From Sphingomonadales bacterium EhC05 (GTDB taxonomy: Bacteria > Pseudomonadota > Alphaproteobacteria > Sphingomonadales > Sphingomonadaceae), in NCBI GenBank assembly GCA_001650955.1, contig LXYP01000045.1:186001-250000 (forward strand): a stretch of DNA of 64,000 bases, read 5' to 3'. Positions 46,747-55,400 of the stretch are shown piece after piece. The position numbers and the translations under genes are program-made. Every line of letters begins with the position of its first letter. Position 1 is the stretch's first letter. The notes beneath the pieces were generated by a model, which was not told where the DNA came from, searched no databases, and worked only from the letters and a program-made list of their open reading frames with translations.

Positions 46747-47672
46747 TTCTCTATCCCGGCTATAGCGGCTGCCAAATCGTCTGCAGCAAAAGGTCTTAAA
46801 TCTTCGATAGTCTCGCCGATGCCAATGGCATGAATCGGCATGGCAAATTGCTTGGCAGCGGCAACCAGCACGCCACCGCGCGCCGTGCCATCCAATTTGG
46901 TCATGATCAGGCCGGTCACTTTCGCAACCTCCTTGAACACTTCGATCTGCGAAAGCGCATTTTGCCCGGTGGTCGCATCGAGAACCAGCACCACATCATG
47001 CGGCGCGGCGGGATTGAGCCGGCCGAGTACCCGGCGGATCTTGTCGAGCTCGTCCATCAATTCGCTGCGATTTTGCAATCGTCCCGCCGTATCGACGATC
47101 AGGACATCAATCCCCGTCTCGGTCGCTTTCTTGACGCCATCATAGACGATGCTGGCGCTGTCGCCGCCTTGCGGACCGCTGATGATCGGTATGCCCAGTC
47201 GTTCCGCCCAGACTTTCAATTGGCCGATGGCTGCAGCCCGGAACGTATCTCCGGCTGCCAGCATGACCCCATAATCCTGTTCGAGAAACAAATGGGCCAG
47301 CTTGGCAATGGTCGTCGTTTTCCCCGAGCCATTGACGCCAATCACCAATATGACATGAGGTCGCGGGAAAGCGTCAATTTCGAGCGGGATCGCAACCGGC
47401 TCGAGAATCTCGGCGATTTCGCGCTGAATAATTTCCTTGACCGCATGCTCGCTGAGCCCTTTTTCAAACCGCTCGGCTGCCAGTTTTTCGCGAATTGACG
47501 CCGCTGTGGCGGGGCCAAGATCGGACATGATCAGCGCATCTTCGATATCGTCGAGAGTCTCCTCATCGAGTTTTGCCTTGGTGACGAGACCCGTCAGATT
47601 TTCGGATAGACGAGCAGAGGTTCTCCCGAAACCTCCAAAGAGTCGATCTTTCCAGCTTGGATTGTCGCTCAT
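46743..47672 (-). CDS. ftsY: Signal recognition particle receptor FtsY
   Basis: SRP-type GTPase of 309 residues that docks ribosome-nascent chains at the membrane. The N domain is followed by the G domain: GVNGSGKTTTIAKLA (G1), DTFRAAAIGQL, DTAGRLQN (G3), TKLDGTARGG (G4) and GIGETIEDLRPF. The acidic A domain is nearly absent, as in many alphaproteobacteria. ffh, its partner, lies 4 kb away. Overlaps mtaB by 4 bases. Confidence 0.95.
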   Translation of the reverse strand: MSDNPSWKDRLFGGFGRTSARLSENLTGLVTKAKLDEETLDDIEDALIMSDLGPATAASIREKLAAERFEKGLSEHAVKEIIQREIAEILEPVAIPLEIDAFPRPHVILVIGVNGSGKTTTIAKLAHLFLEQDYGVMLAAGDTFRAAAIGQLKVWAERLGIPIISGPQGGDSASIVYDGVKKATETGIDVLIVDTAGRLQNRSELMDELDKIRRVLGRLNPAAPHDVVLVLDATTGQNALSQIEVFKEVAKVTGLIMTKLDGTARGGVLVAAAKQFAMPIHAIGIGETIEDLRPFAADDLAAAIAGIEK

Positions 47673-48934
47673 GATGACAGTTTTCCAATCAGCGTCTGGC
47701 CTTCCGATCCGGTGATCTCCACCGGCACGATCGCCCCTTTCAGAGCGGGCTGGTTCAGTTGAACGCGCGCAAAATTCTCGGCATATCCTGTCAGACCGGA
47801 TGATTCGACGAGGATATTCTGGCGACTATTTTCTAGAGAATGGCGCCAATCACTGGCTTTGGCTCTTGCTTTGTTGCGCAGCAATTTGGCTCTTTCCTTA
47901 ATGATTCGACCATCAACCTGCGGCATTTTCTCGGCAGGTGTGCCCTTTTTCGGTGAGTAGGGAAAAATATGGCCATGAACAACGTCACATTGATCGATAA
48001 TATCGAGACTATGGGCAAACATCGCATCGGTTTCGGTCGGGAAACCTGCGATAATATCGGCGCCAATCGCGATTTCAGGGCGTTTGGCCTTGAGCCGCTG
48101 GACGAGATCAATCGCCTGTTCTCTGCTGTGCCGGCGCTTCATCCGTTTCAATATCATATTGTCACCGGATTGCAGTGACAGATGGACATGGGGCATCATC
48201 CGGGGTTCGCCGGACAGCAAATCGAACAGGCGGTCATCAATTTCGATGCCATCGAGTGATGACAGCCGCAGCCGGTTGAGCGCGGGCACATGTTTCAATA
48301 TCCGTTCGACCAACATGCCAAGGCTCGGTTGGCCGGGGAGGTCGGGGCCATAGCTTGTCACATCGACTCCGGTCAGCACCACTTCGGCGAAGCCTTTGTC
48401 GACCAGCGATTGCACCTGATCAATGATTTGCCCTGCTGGTACTGAACGGCTGTTCCCGCGGCCATAAGGGATGATACAGAATGTGCAGCGGTGATCGCAG
48501 CCATTTTGTATCTCGACAAATGCGCGTGCCCGCTCGGTGAAGGCGCTGACCATATGCGGCGCGGTTTCCTGGACCTGCATGACATCCGACACCCGGATAT
48601 CCGGGCGATTGGTTTCGAGGCCCAATTTGAAATTGGCGGCATCATATTTGTCAAAATTGCCAACCACTGCGCTGGTTTCCGGCATCTCGGCAAACATCGC
48701 TGGATCGACCTGGGCGGCGCAACCGGTGACGACAATCTCTTTGTCGGGATTGTCTTTCTTGGCGCGGCGGATCGCCTGACGGGTCTGACGCACGGCCTCG
48801 TTGGTCACCGCGCAGCTGTTGACGATGATCAGATTTTCCGTGGCAATATCGCTGGCCATCAGATTTTGCCGCAGAGCCTCGCTTTCCGCGATATTCAGGC
48901 GACATCCCATGCTGATCATCTCGGGCGTGGTCAC
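47669..48934 (-). CDS. mtaB: tRNA t6A37 methylthiotransferase MtaB
   Basis: Radical-SAM enzyme of 421 residues making ms2t6A in tRNAs. It has the N-terminal cluster cysteines (MGCRLN, NSCAVTNEA, VTGCAAQ) and the radical-SAM triad CDHRCTFC followed by IIPYGRGNSRS, and a C-terminal TRAM-like part. The VNSCAVTNEAVRQTR pattern separates MtaB from MiaB. Overlaps dapF by 4 bases. Confidence 0.92.
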   Translation of the reverse strand: MTTPEMISMGCRLNIAESEALRQNLMASDIATENLIIVNSCAVTNEAVRQTRQAIRRAKKDNPDKEIVVTGCAAQVDPAMFAEMPETSAVVGNFDKYDAANFKLGLETNRPDIRVSDVMQVQETAPHMVSAFTERARAFVEIQNGCDHRCTFCIIPYGRGNSRSVPAGQIIDQVQSLVDKGFAEVVLTGVDVTSYGPDLPGQPSLGMLVERILKHVPALNRLRLSSLDGIEIDDRLFDLLSGEPRMMPHVHLSLQSGDNMILKRMKRRHSREQAIDLVQRLKAKRPEIAIGADIIAGFPTETDAMFAHSLDIIDQCDVVHGHIFPYSPKKGTPAEKMPQVDGRIIKERAKLLRNKARAKASDWRHSLENSRQNILVESSGLTGYAENFARVQLNQPALKGAIVPVEITGSEGQTLIGKLSS

Positions 48935-49737
48935 TGGAATTGACTCCAGTCTGCTTCACCCGAGAAAACATATGAAGTCGGGCCCTGCATCGAAATGGAT
49001 GTTTCATTCTCCCAGCTGATCGTGAGTTTCCCGCCGGGAAGATGGACGTCGACGGGACTCGCAACCAGCCCGCGTCTGATCGCCGCAACCGCGGTTGCAC
49101 AAGCCCCGGTCCCGCAAGCCTGTGTCAACCCAACGCCGCGCTCCCAAACCTTCAGATGGATTGCGCGATCGGCGACATGGGCCACGTTGACATTCACTTT
49201 GGCGGGGAAAAGCGGATCCACTTCGATCACCGGCCCCAGACGATCCAGTTCCACCATATTGCTATCTTCAACGAAGAAAATCACATGGGGATTTCCAACA
49301 TTGACCGCTGCGGGATCTTGCAAATCTTCCCAGCCGACCGGCATATGGAGCGTGTCCATCGCATAGGCGAGCGGGATCGCTTGCCAGTCAAATGACGGTG
49401 TCCCCATATCGACAACCGCGCCATCGTTGGTCGCATTGCCTTCGATAAGACCGCCACTCGTCTCTATCTTATGAGTATCGCCGAGCAATGTGGTAACACA
49501 GCGAGCGGCATTGCCGCAGGCTTCGACTTCCCCGCCATCCGCATTGAAAATCTGCATTCTGACATCTGCCTGATCGCTTGGATGCAGGACAATCAGCTGG
49601 TCACAGCCGATACCGCTGTGACGATCGGCAATCGCGGCGGCGTTGGCCGCTGAAATGGCGACCGGCTGCAAGCGCGCGTCAATGATGACAAAATCATTGC
49701 CCAGGCCGTGCATTTTATGAAATCTCGTTGACGTCAT
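48931..49737 (-). CDS. dapF: Diaminopimelate epimerase
   Basis: Converts LL- to meso-diaminopimelate for cell-wall and lysine synthesis. The 268-residue protein holds two catalytic cysteines in EACGNAARC and QACGTGACA, with the N-terminal KMHGLGNDFVIID signature. The start at 49737 (MTSTRFHKM) is chosen over a longer frame. It begins an operon continuing with mtaB, ftsY and ispZ. Confidence 0.95.
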   Translation of the reverse strand: MTSTRFHKMHGLGNDFVIIDARLQPVAISAANAAAIADRHSGIGCDQLIVLHPSDQADVRMQIFNADGGEVEACGNAARCVTTLLGDTHKIETSGGLIEGNATNDGAVVDMGTPSFDWQAIPLAYAMDTLHMPVGWEDLQDPAAVNVGNPHVIFFVEDSNMVELDRLGPVIEVDPLFPAKVNVNVAHVADRAIHLKVWERGVGLTQACGTGACATAVAAIRRGLVASPVDVHLPGGKLTISWENETSISMQGPTSYVFSGEADWSQFQ

Positions 49738-49808
49738 CGTCGCCGATTTAGGGAGGGAATCCCGGCAAGTCCAGCTATTCGGTTGTTGCACCCCAGAGAC
49801 AGAGTTGT

Positions 49809-51488
49809 TTATCCGGCTTTGCGAATTTCCTGGTCAATCGGGTTGGCCGCAACAGCAGGATTTTCGGTCTTTGGCGCAAGCTGTTCTGTTGGCGCCGGGA
49901 GCAGATTGCGTTCCGCGAGAATCTTGCGATTTTGTTCGATCGACAATGGCCGGCCATAATAGAAACCCTGGCCCTTCGAGCAGCCAATCAGCCGCAATTC
50001 GGTCTCGATATCTTTATCTTCAATACCTTCAGCGGTGATCGGCATGCCCAGGCTTTCACCAAGTCCGGTAATGGCTTTGACGATCGCCTTGCTCTCCTGA
50101 TTATCCAGAATCGAGGTGACAAAGCTGCGATCGATCTTGATCCGGTCAAAGGGCAAGGCGCGCAAGTGCGCCAGCGAACTATATCCGGTTCCAAAATCAT
50201 CCAGCGCGATTTTAATGCCCTGGTTCTTGAGACTGCCGACGATCGACTGGGCCAGGCTCAGATTTTCGAAGAGCGAACTTTCCGTAATTTCAATTTCGAG
50301 CCGGTTTGGCGGATAGCCGGTCTCGACCAGCAATTTCACAATTTTCTGCGCGAGCCATGGATCGAGCAACTGGATCGGCGAGATATTTATCGAAATGGTG
50401 AGGCTCGGGTCCCAGCTTTTCGCGTCCAGAAAAGATTGCCGCATCACGCTCAGCGACAAATCACCGATCATCCCGGTTTCCTCGGCAATCGGAATGAAGA
50501 CTTCGGGAGAGATCAGGCCCTGCGACGGTGACTCCCAGCGGGCCAGCATTTCAAAGCCGGTGAGCGTGCCGGTGGCCAGATCGATCTGCTTTTCATAATA
50601 AGGAACAAATTCGCCTTTCGGGATGCCCGCACGCATACCGGATTCGAGAAAATTACGAACCTGAAGCTCCTGTTCCATTGATTCATCGAACCAGCAATAG
50701 CGGTTCCGCCCCTGTTTTTTGGCGCTGTACATCGCAATGTCGGCGCTCCGCATCAGCAGGTCTATGCCCGATGTCTCAAAATCGAACCGTGAGAGACCGA
50801 TCGAGGTCGTCACGACAAGATGATTGCCATTTTCCAAAATCGGAGACGCAATGGCCTCAATCAGATCGTCGGCAATTCGGTCGACAATTTCGGGCTGGTC
50901 GGCATCAAATGTGAAAGCGCAGGCAAATTCATCGCCGCCCAATCTCGCCAACAGGCTATTGGGCGGGATGACCTTGGCGATACGAGAGGCGACTTCCTTT
51001 AACACCAGGTCACCGGCGCTATGGCCGTGAACATCATTGACGGTTTTGAAATTGTCGAGGTCGAGCATCAGAAAAGCGATGCTTTTGTTTTTGCGTTCCG
51101 CGGTGCTGATCATTTCAGCCGCTTTTTCGGCGATGGCGCGTCGATTGAGAAAACCGGTCAAGGGATCTGTCGCGGCAAGCGAGTTGGCACGTTCTTCTGC
51201 GGCCTTGCGTTCCGTCACTTCATTGGACAGGTCCTTATAGCGGCGCCATCCGAACAAGATCAGAGCAATGTTGAGCAGGAATGCAGAAACCAATAGATTA
51301 TCTGGTCCGCCGGTATGACCGGATAGCGACGCGATTGAGCTGGAGAGCATCGTTCCGCCGGTGCTGACGAACATCAGTCCGGCGACAATGACAATCGAGC
51401 CGGCAATAACATCGCGTCCCGCCGAAACCTTGTAGCTTTTCGTCGTCAGCTCGCCTTGATCTTCGCCTGCGATGATGTTCATGCCCAT
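49809..51488 (-). CDS. GGDEF-EAL cyclic-di-GMP protein, membrane-bound
   Basis: A 559-residue protein. Two membrane helices lie at about 25-85 (DVIAGSIVIVAGLMFVS, VSAFLLNIALILFGW). The GGDEF domain has an intact RLGGDEF and DPLTGFLNRRA; the EAL domain reads FEMLARW with metal and catalytic motifs NISP, ITESSLF, DDFGTGYSS and EGIED present. Both activities are thus possible: synthesis and hydrolysis of cyclic-di-GMP. No sensor domain is visible. GGGA precedes the start at 51488. Confidence 0.9.
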   Translation of the reverse strand: MGMNIIAGEDQGELTTKSYKVSAGRDVIAGSIVIVAGLMFVSTGGTMLSSSIASLSGHTGGPDNLLVSAFLLNIALILFGWRRYKDLSNEVTERKAAEERANSLAATDPLTGFLNRRAIAEKAAEMISTAERKNKSIAFLMLDLDNFKTVNDVHGHSAGDLVLKEVASRIAKVIPPNSLLARLGGDEFACAFTFDADQPEIVDRIADDLIEAIASPILENGNHLVVTTSIGLSRFDFETSGIDLLMRSADIAMYSAKKQGRNRYCWFDESMEQELQVRNFLESGMRAGIPKGEFVPYYEKQIDLATGTLTGFEMLARWESPSQGLISPEVFIPIAEETGMIGDLSLSVMRQSFLDAKSWDPSLTISINISPIQLLDPWLAQKIVKLLVETGYPPNRLEIEITESSLFENLSLAQSIVGSLKNQGIKIALDDFGTGYSSLAHLRALPFDRIKIDRSFVTSILDNQESKAIVKAITGLGESLGMPITAEGIEDKDIETELRLIGCSKGQGFYYGRPLSIEQNRKILAERNLLPAPTEQLAPKTENPAVAANPIDQEIRKAG

Positions 51489-51737
51489 TATTCCCACTTC
51501 TAATAGATGCCTATTTGCCTCAAAACTCCTCAATTTCAGGTTAACAAGGCCTTATTTTGGGCAATTCCGGGGTTGCGCATGATTGCAACATGAACTATCG
51601 GAGCCGCAATTAGGCGTCTTTCGAGACGGCGATCCAATTGAGAGTTTGAAAAACTCACACGTCGGTCAGCGAGATTTCGCCCACCGGCGTTTTTTGCGTT
51701 TCCCGGTTTTGGGAATTGTTTGAAAGGAAGGACGGCC

Positions 51738-53201
51738 ATGTTTGACAAGTTAAGTGACCGTCTTGGCGGTGTTTTTGAAAAGCTTCGCGGGCGCGGTGCG
51801 CTCAAGGAAGAAGATGTCCGTGGCGCGATGCGCGAAGTGCGGATTGCGCTGCTGGAGGCCGATGTTGCCTTGCCCGTGGTCAAGGATTTTATCGAATCCA
51901 TTACCGAAAAGGCTGTCGGTCAATCGGTCCTGAAATCGATTACACCCGGCCAGCAAGTGGTCAAGATCGTCAATGACGGCCTGACCGAAATGCTCGGCTC
52001 GGAAGTCAGTGAGCTGGATTTTGCCGTTGCCCCGCCAGCGATCATCATGATGGTCGGTTTGCAGGGCTCCGGTAAAACCACAACGACAGCGAAAATTGCC
52101 AAGCGGCTCAAGGCGACACAGAATAAGAAGGTCATGATGGCCTCGCTCGACGTCAATCGCCCGGCAGCACAGGAGCAGCTGGCGGTGCTGGGCGAGCAGA
52201 CCGATACGGCAACCTTGCCGATTGTTGCCGGCCAGCAGCCCGTGGAAATCGCCCGGCGCGCTTTGCAGGCCGCCAAATTGCAGGGCTTTGATGTCCTCTT
52301 GCTCGATACCGCAGGCCGTCTCCACGTCGATCAGCAGTTGATGGACGAGATGAAGGCGGTGGCTGACATTTCCACGCCGCAGGAAATCCTGCTGGTGGTC
52401 GACGCGCTGACCGGTCAGGATGCTGTTAACGTCGCACAGAATTTCTCCGATCAAGTGGACCTGAGCGGCGTTGTCCTCACCCGGATGGATGGCGATGCCC
52501 GCGGTGGCGCTGCCCTGTCGATGCGCGCGGTCACTGGCAAGCCGATCAAATTTGTCGGCGTCGGCGAGAAGCTCGACGCGCTGGAAGAATTTCATCCCGA
52601 GCGGGTCGCAGGCCGTATTCTGGGCATGGGCGATGTTGTCAGCCTGGTCGAAAAGGCTGCGCAGGTCGTCGACAAGGAAGAATCCGAAGCGCTCGCCGAG
52701 AAGATGCTGAAGGGCCAGTTCGATCTCAATGATCTGCGTTCGCAATTGCGGCAAATGACGCAAATGGGCGGCATGGGCGCCTTGGCCTCGATGATGCCGG
52801 GCATGAAGAAAGCCAAAGCAGCGATGGCTGGTGGCGCGATGGATGATAAAGTGTTGCTGCGGATGGACGCGATCATTGGATCGATGACCAAGCAGGAACG
52901 CGTCCGTCCGGGCCTGCTCAACGCCAAGCGCAAGGTGCGGGTGGCCAAAGGCTCCGGAACCACGGTCCAGGACGTGAACAAACTGCTGAAAATGCATCAG
53001 GAAATGGCCAAAGCAATGAAGCGCATCAAGAAGATGGGCGGAATCAAGGGATTGATGTCAATGTTCGGCGGAGGTGGCGGAGCTGCCGGCGCGGGCATGG
53101 GCGGGCAAAGCGGCGGAATGGCCGGGATGCCGGGCTTGCCGGACATGTCTCCGGGCAATCTGCCTCCCGAGCTTCAGGATATTTTGAACAAGAAGAAATA
53201 A
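51738..53201 (+). CDS. ffh: Signal recognition particle protein
   Basis: SRP54 GTPase of 487 residues. NG domain: GLQGSGKTTTTAKIA, DVNRPAAQEQL, DTAGRLHVD, TRMDGDARGG. M domain follows with methionine-rich RQMTQMGGMGALASMMPGM and the RNA-binding GSGTTVQDVNKLLK. A Gly/Met-rich C-terminal tail ends it. The ATG at 51738 has GGAAGGA. It opens the rpsP-rimM-trmD-rplS cluster. Confidence 0.96.
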   Translation: MFDKLSDRLGGVFEKLRGRGALKEEDVRGAMREVRIALLEADVALPVVKDFIESITEKAVGQSVLKSITPGQQVVKIVNDGLTEMLGSEVSELDFAVAPPAIIMMVGLQGSGKTTTTAKIAKRLKATQNKKVMMASLDVNRPAAQEQLAVLGEQTDTATLPIVAGQQPVEIARRALQAAKLQGFDVLLLDTAGRLHVDQQLMDEMKAVADISTPQEILLVVDALTGQDAVNVAQNFSDQVDLSGVVLTRMDGDARGGAALSMRAVTGKPIKFVGVGEKLDALEEFHPERVAGRILGMGDVVSLVEKAAQVVDKEESEALAEKMLKGQFDLNDLRSQLRQMTQMGGMGALASMMPGMKKAKAAMAGGAMDDKVLLRMDAIIGSMTKQERVRPGLLNAKRKVRVAKGSGTTVQDVNKLLKMHQEMAKAMKRIKKMGGIKGLMSMFGGGGGAAGAGMGGQSGGMAGMPGLPDMSPGNLPPELQDILNKKK

Positions 53202-53245
53202 CAGTAACACATTCTATTATATATATTTTTTGAAAGGTTTATTAC

Positions 53246-53692
53246 ATGTCAGTAGCAATGAGAATGTCCCGCGGCGGTTCCAAGAAGCGCCCTTATTACA
53301 AGATCGTGATCGCGGATGTCCGCGCCCCACGTGACGGCAAATTTATCGAACGGATCGGCAGCTACAACCCGCTGCTCGCGAAAGACGATGAAAAGCGCGT
53401 TGTCCTGGATACCGAGCGTGCGAAACATTGGCTCGAAGTTGGTGCCAAGCCTTCGGACCGCGTTGCCCGTTTTCTTGACGCCGCCGGTTTGCTGAAGCGT
53501 GAAGCGCGCAACAACCCGAACAAAGCGAAGCCTGGCGAGAAGGCCACGGAACGTGCTGAAGAAAAAGCTGAAAAAGTCGTCGCCGCTGCAGAGGCTGCAA
53601 AAGAAGCTGCTGCGGCTCCTGCCGAGGAAGCGCCAGCTGCTGAAGCACCTGCAGAAGAAGCTGCACCTGCTGAAGAAAAATCAGAAAGCTGA
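53246..53692 (+). CDS. rpsP: 30S ribosomal protein S16 with Ala/Glu-rich extension
   Basis: Ribosomal protein of 148 residues; the S16 core ([46 protein letters not shown]) takes about 85 residues. The remaining 60 are an acidic, alanine-rich tail ([18 protein letters not shown] and further). Many alphaproteobacteria have a longer S16; the tail is probably disordered. Start at 53246; 53261 is possible. Confidence 0.95.
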   Translation: MSVAMRMSRGGSKKRPYYKIVIADVRAPRDGKFIERIGSYNPLLAKDDEKRVVLDTERAKHWLEVGAKPSDRVARFLDAAGLLKREARNNPNKAKPGEKATERAEEKAEKVVAAAEAAKEAAAAPAEEAPAAEAPAEEAAPAEEKSES

Positions 53693-53710
53693 TAGAATCA
53701 TGAATAGCCG

Positions 53711-53782
53711 CACCGTTTGTCCTCCGCTTGTCGCTGGACAACGGTGCGCGCTACTCTGTTTCGACGGGCTCAGTAAGAACGG
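53711..53782. repeat. Hairpin and REP half-unit between rpsP and rimM
   Basis: CACCGTTTGTCC and GGACAACGGTG form a hairpin with one bulged base at 53711-53746. It is followed by TTCGACGGGCTCAGTAAGAACGG (53760-53782), in three parts TTCGACGGGCTCAG, TAAGA and ACGG, a degenerate half of the REP element seen at 23.2 kb and in trmD. Confidence 0.65.
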
Positions 53783-53785
53783 ACC

Positions 53786-54289
53786 ATGATGAGCACCGAA
53801 CCAGACAATGTCGATCCGGACAAAGCCGTTGCGCTAGCCGTGATCATTGGCGCACATGGAATCACCGGTGAAGTCAGGCTCAAGCTGTTTTGCGAAAGTC
53901 TGGATAGTCTCAAGGCGCACAAGTCGTTCAATGCTGGCGCCATGACGCTGAAATCCGTCAAACCGCACAAGATGGGCGCGATTGCACGGATTGCTGAAAT
54001 AACCGACCGCAATGGCGCCGAAGCCGCGCGCGGCACTGAACTGACCGTCCCCCGCTCGGCCTTGCCGGAGCTGGATGAGGACGAATTTTATCATATTGAT
54101 ATCATCGGCCTGCGCTGTGTTTCCGACAATGGTGAAGAGCTCGGCAAAATCTTTGCCATCTATGAATTTGGCGCCGGCGACGTGATCGAAATCGAACGCG
54201 CCAATGGCAAGAAATTCATGGTCCCGGTTATCGCGATAGACATGCGCAACGACCCGGCGATCGTGAAGGCGGAGTTTGTGGAAGTTTGA
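53786..54289 (+). CDS. rimM: 16S rRNA processing protein RimM
   Basis: Assembly factor of 167 residues that binds S19 during 30S maturation. Its N-terminal beta-barrel (VIIGAHGITGEVRLKLF) and C-terminal PRC barrel (EFYHIDIIGLRCVSDNGEELGKI) are clear. Translation could start at either of the two adjacent ATG codons. A small membrane-protein gene overlaps its stop. Confidence 0.94.
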   Translation: MMSTEPDNVDPDKAVALAVIIGAHGITGEVRLKLFCESLDSLKAHKSFNAGAMTLKSVKPHKMGAIARIAEITDRNGAEAARGTELTVPRSALPELDEDEFYHIDIIGLRCVSDNGEELGKIFAIYEFGAGDVIEIERANGKKFMVPVIAIDMRNDPAIVKAEFVEV

Positions 54290-54576
54290 CCGGCCCGATC
54301 TTCTATATCGTCCTGATCTTCCTGGTCGTCGCTTTTCCGGCGACACTAGGATGGAAATTGACACGGCAGCGCGAACAATTTGGCCGCATGGCCGGCGCGA
54401 TCATTGCCGGCCAGATGATCCTGACACCCGCCGTGGCCTGGATGAGCCTGTCGGTAGAGCCGGTGACCGACGACAATCCGATCAGGACAATGATCATCTA
54501 TGGCGTGATGGCGCTGATGATCTCGATCATGACCTTCGTGGTGCTCGAGATTAAAAAGAGCCATAAAGAGAAATGA
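54286..54576 (+). CDS. Small three-helix membrane protein, unknown
   Basis: A 96-residue hydrophobic protein with three predicted helices (IFYIVLIFLVVAFPATLG, IIAGQMILTPAVAWMSL, MIIYGVMALMISIMTFVVL) and a basic C-terminus. It begins with TTG overlapping the rimM stop (TTGA), so translation would be coupled. No family recognised. It lies in a gap between rimM and trmD that is normally short. Confidence 0.6.
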   Translation: MTGPIFYIVLIFLVVAFPATLGWKLTRQREQFGRMAGAIIAGQMILTPAVAWMSLSVEPVTDDNPIRTMIIYGVMALMISIMTFVVLEIKKSHKEK

Positions 54577-54661
54577 AGTGGCGAGATCTGGTTCGATCGA
54601 GAGCCGACTTGTGGTTATACGCAACGACCGTATGATTCTAGAAAAGGGAGCGCGCCGAAGA

Positions 54662-55006
54662 ATGGAAACGTTGAACAGCTTCATGGGTGTCGGACTTTTC
54701 TTGATCATCGGAACGGTTGCAGCAAATTTTCTGTTTCAGACATTGCGCCCTGGCTGGAACCGCAAAAAACATATTCTCTATTGCAGCATGGCTCCAGCCT
54801 TTGGACTTTGGCTGCTTGTCACCGTTGTCTTGACGATCAGCGTCTTGCCTGAAAGCGATTTTGTTTTTGAATATATTGTTCCGATGATCACTCTGGCAAT
54901 TTTGTTACCATTTCTGGGAGCGCTGATCGGCATTCCGACAACCTGGCTGATTTTAAAGCAAATGAACTGGAAGAAGTCCACTTCGCTAGATGATATTTTT
55001 GAATGA
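54662..55006 (+). CDS. Small membrane protein, unknown
   Basis: A 114-residue protein with three hydrophobic segments and a cytoplasmic C-terminus KQMNWKKSTSLDDIFE. The ATG at 54662 follows GAAG. Its stop overlaps (ATGA) the ATG of a broken copy of the trmD start. It does not clearly resemble either neighbouring membrane protein. No family recognised. Confidence 0.6.
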   Translation: METLNSFMGVGLFLIIGTVAANFLFQTLRPGWNRKKHILYCSMAPAFGLWLLVTVVLTISVLPESDFVFEYIVPMITLAILLPFLGALIGIPTTWLILKQMNWKKSTSLDDIFE

Positions 55007-55110
55007 CTTTCACCGCCCAAATCCTCACTCTCTATCCCGATATTCTTCCCGAATTGCTTCGATCCCCTATGGATAGCGGGGAGATTGCGTTGACGGAGTC
55101 TGTGAATTGA
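55003..55110 (+). pseudogene. trmD 5' fragment (duplicated start)
   Basis: Translates to [19 protein letters not shown] and then unrelated residues, stopping after 36 codons. The first 12 codons match trmD at 55397 in protein, with 3 silent base changes in 36. It is a remnant of a second trmD start left by duplication. It overlaps the preceding gene and the following gene at its ends just as the true trmD start does. Confidence 0.75.
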
Positions 55111-55400
55111 TAACATTGGTTATCATAGGAATCGTGGCATGCTTGATTTCTGTCGGGGGGTGTTTGATTGCCTTTAAGATGGGACTACGGATATTCCTGC
55201 TGGGTTTACTCCCCATTGGAGGGTCTTTTCTGCTCTGGGGATTAGGGTCGGCTTGGATATTCTCACCATATTGTAATCCATTTGATGCTTGCGATAGCGG
55301 CGGATGGCTCGCCTTTTCCGCTAGCCTAACAATATTATTCTTGCCAGTATTGTTGGGAAATATAATTGGCTTGATCGTATATTTGAAGATTGTCAAATGA
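55107..55400 (+). CDS. Small membrane protein, unknown
   Basis: A 97-residue, very hydrophobic protein with three or four helices ([58 protein letters not shown]). It starts with TTG overlapping the fragment's stop, and its own stop overlaps the trmD ATG (ATGA). Base composition is AT-richer than the cluster. No family recognised. Confidence 0.55.
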   Translation: MITLVIIGIVACLISVGGCLIAFKMGLRIFLLGLLPIGGSFLLWGLGSAWIFSPYCNPFDACDSGGWLAFSASLTILFLPVLLGNIIGLIVYLKIVK

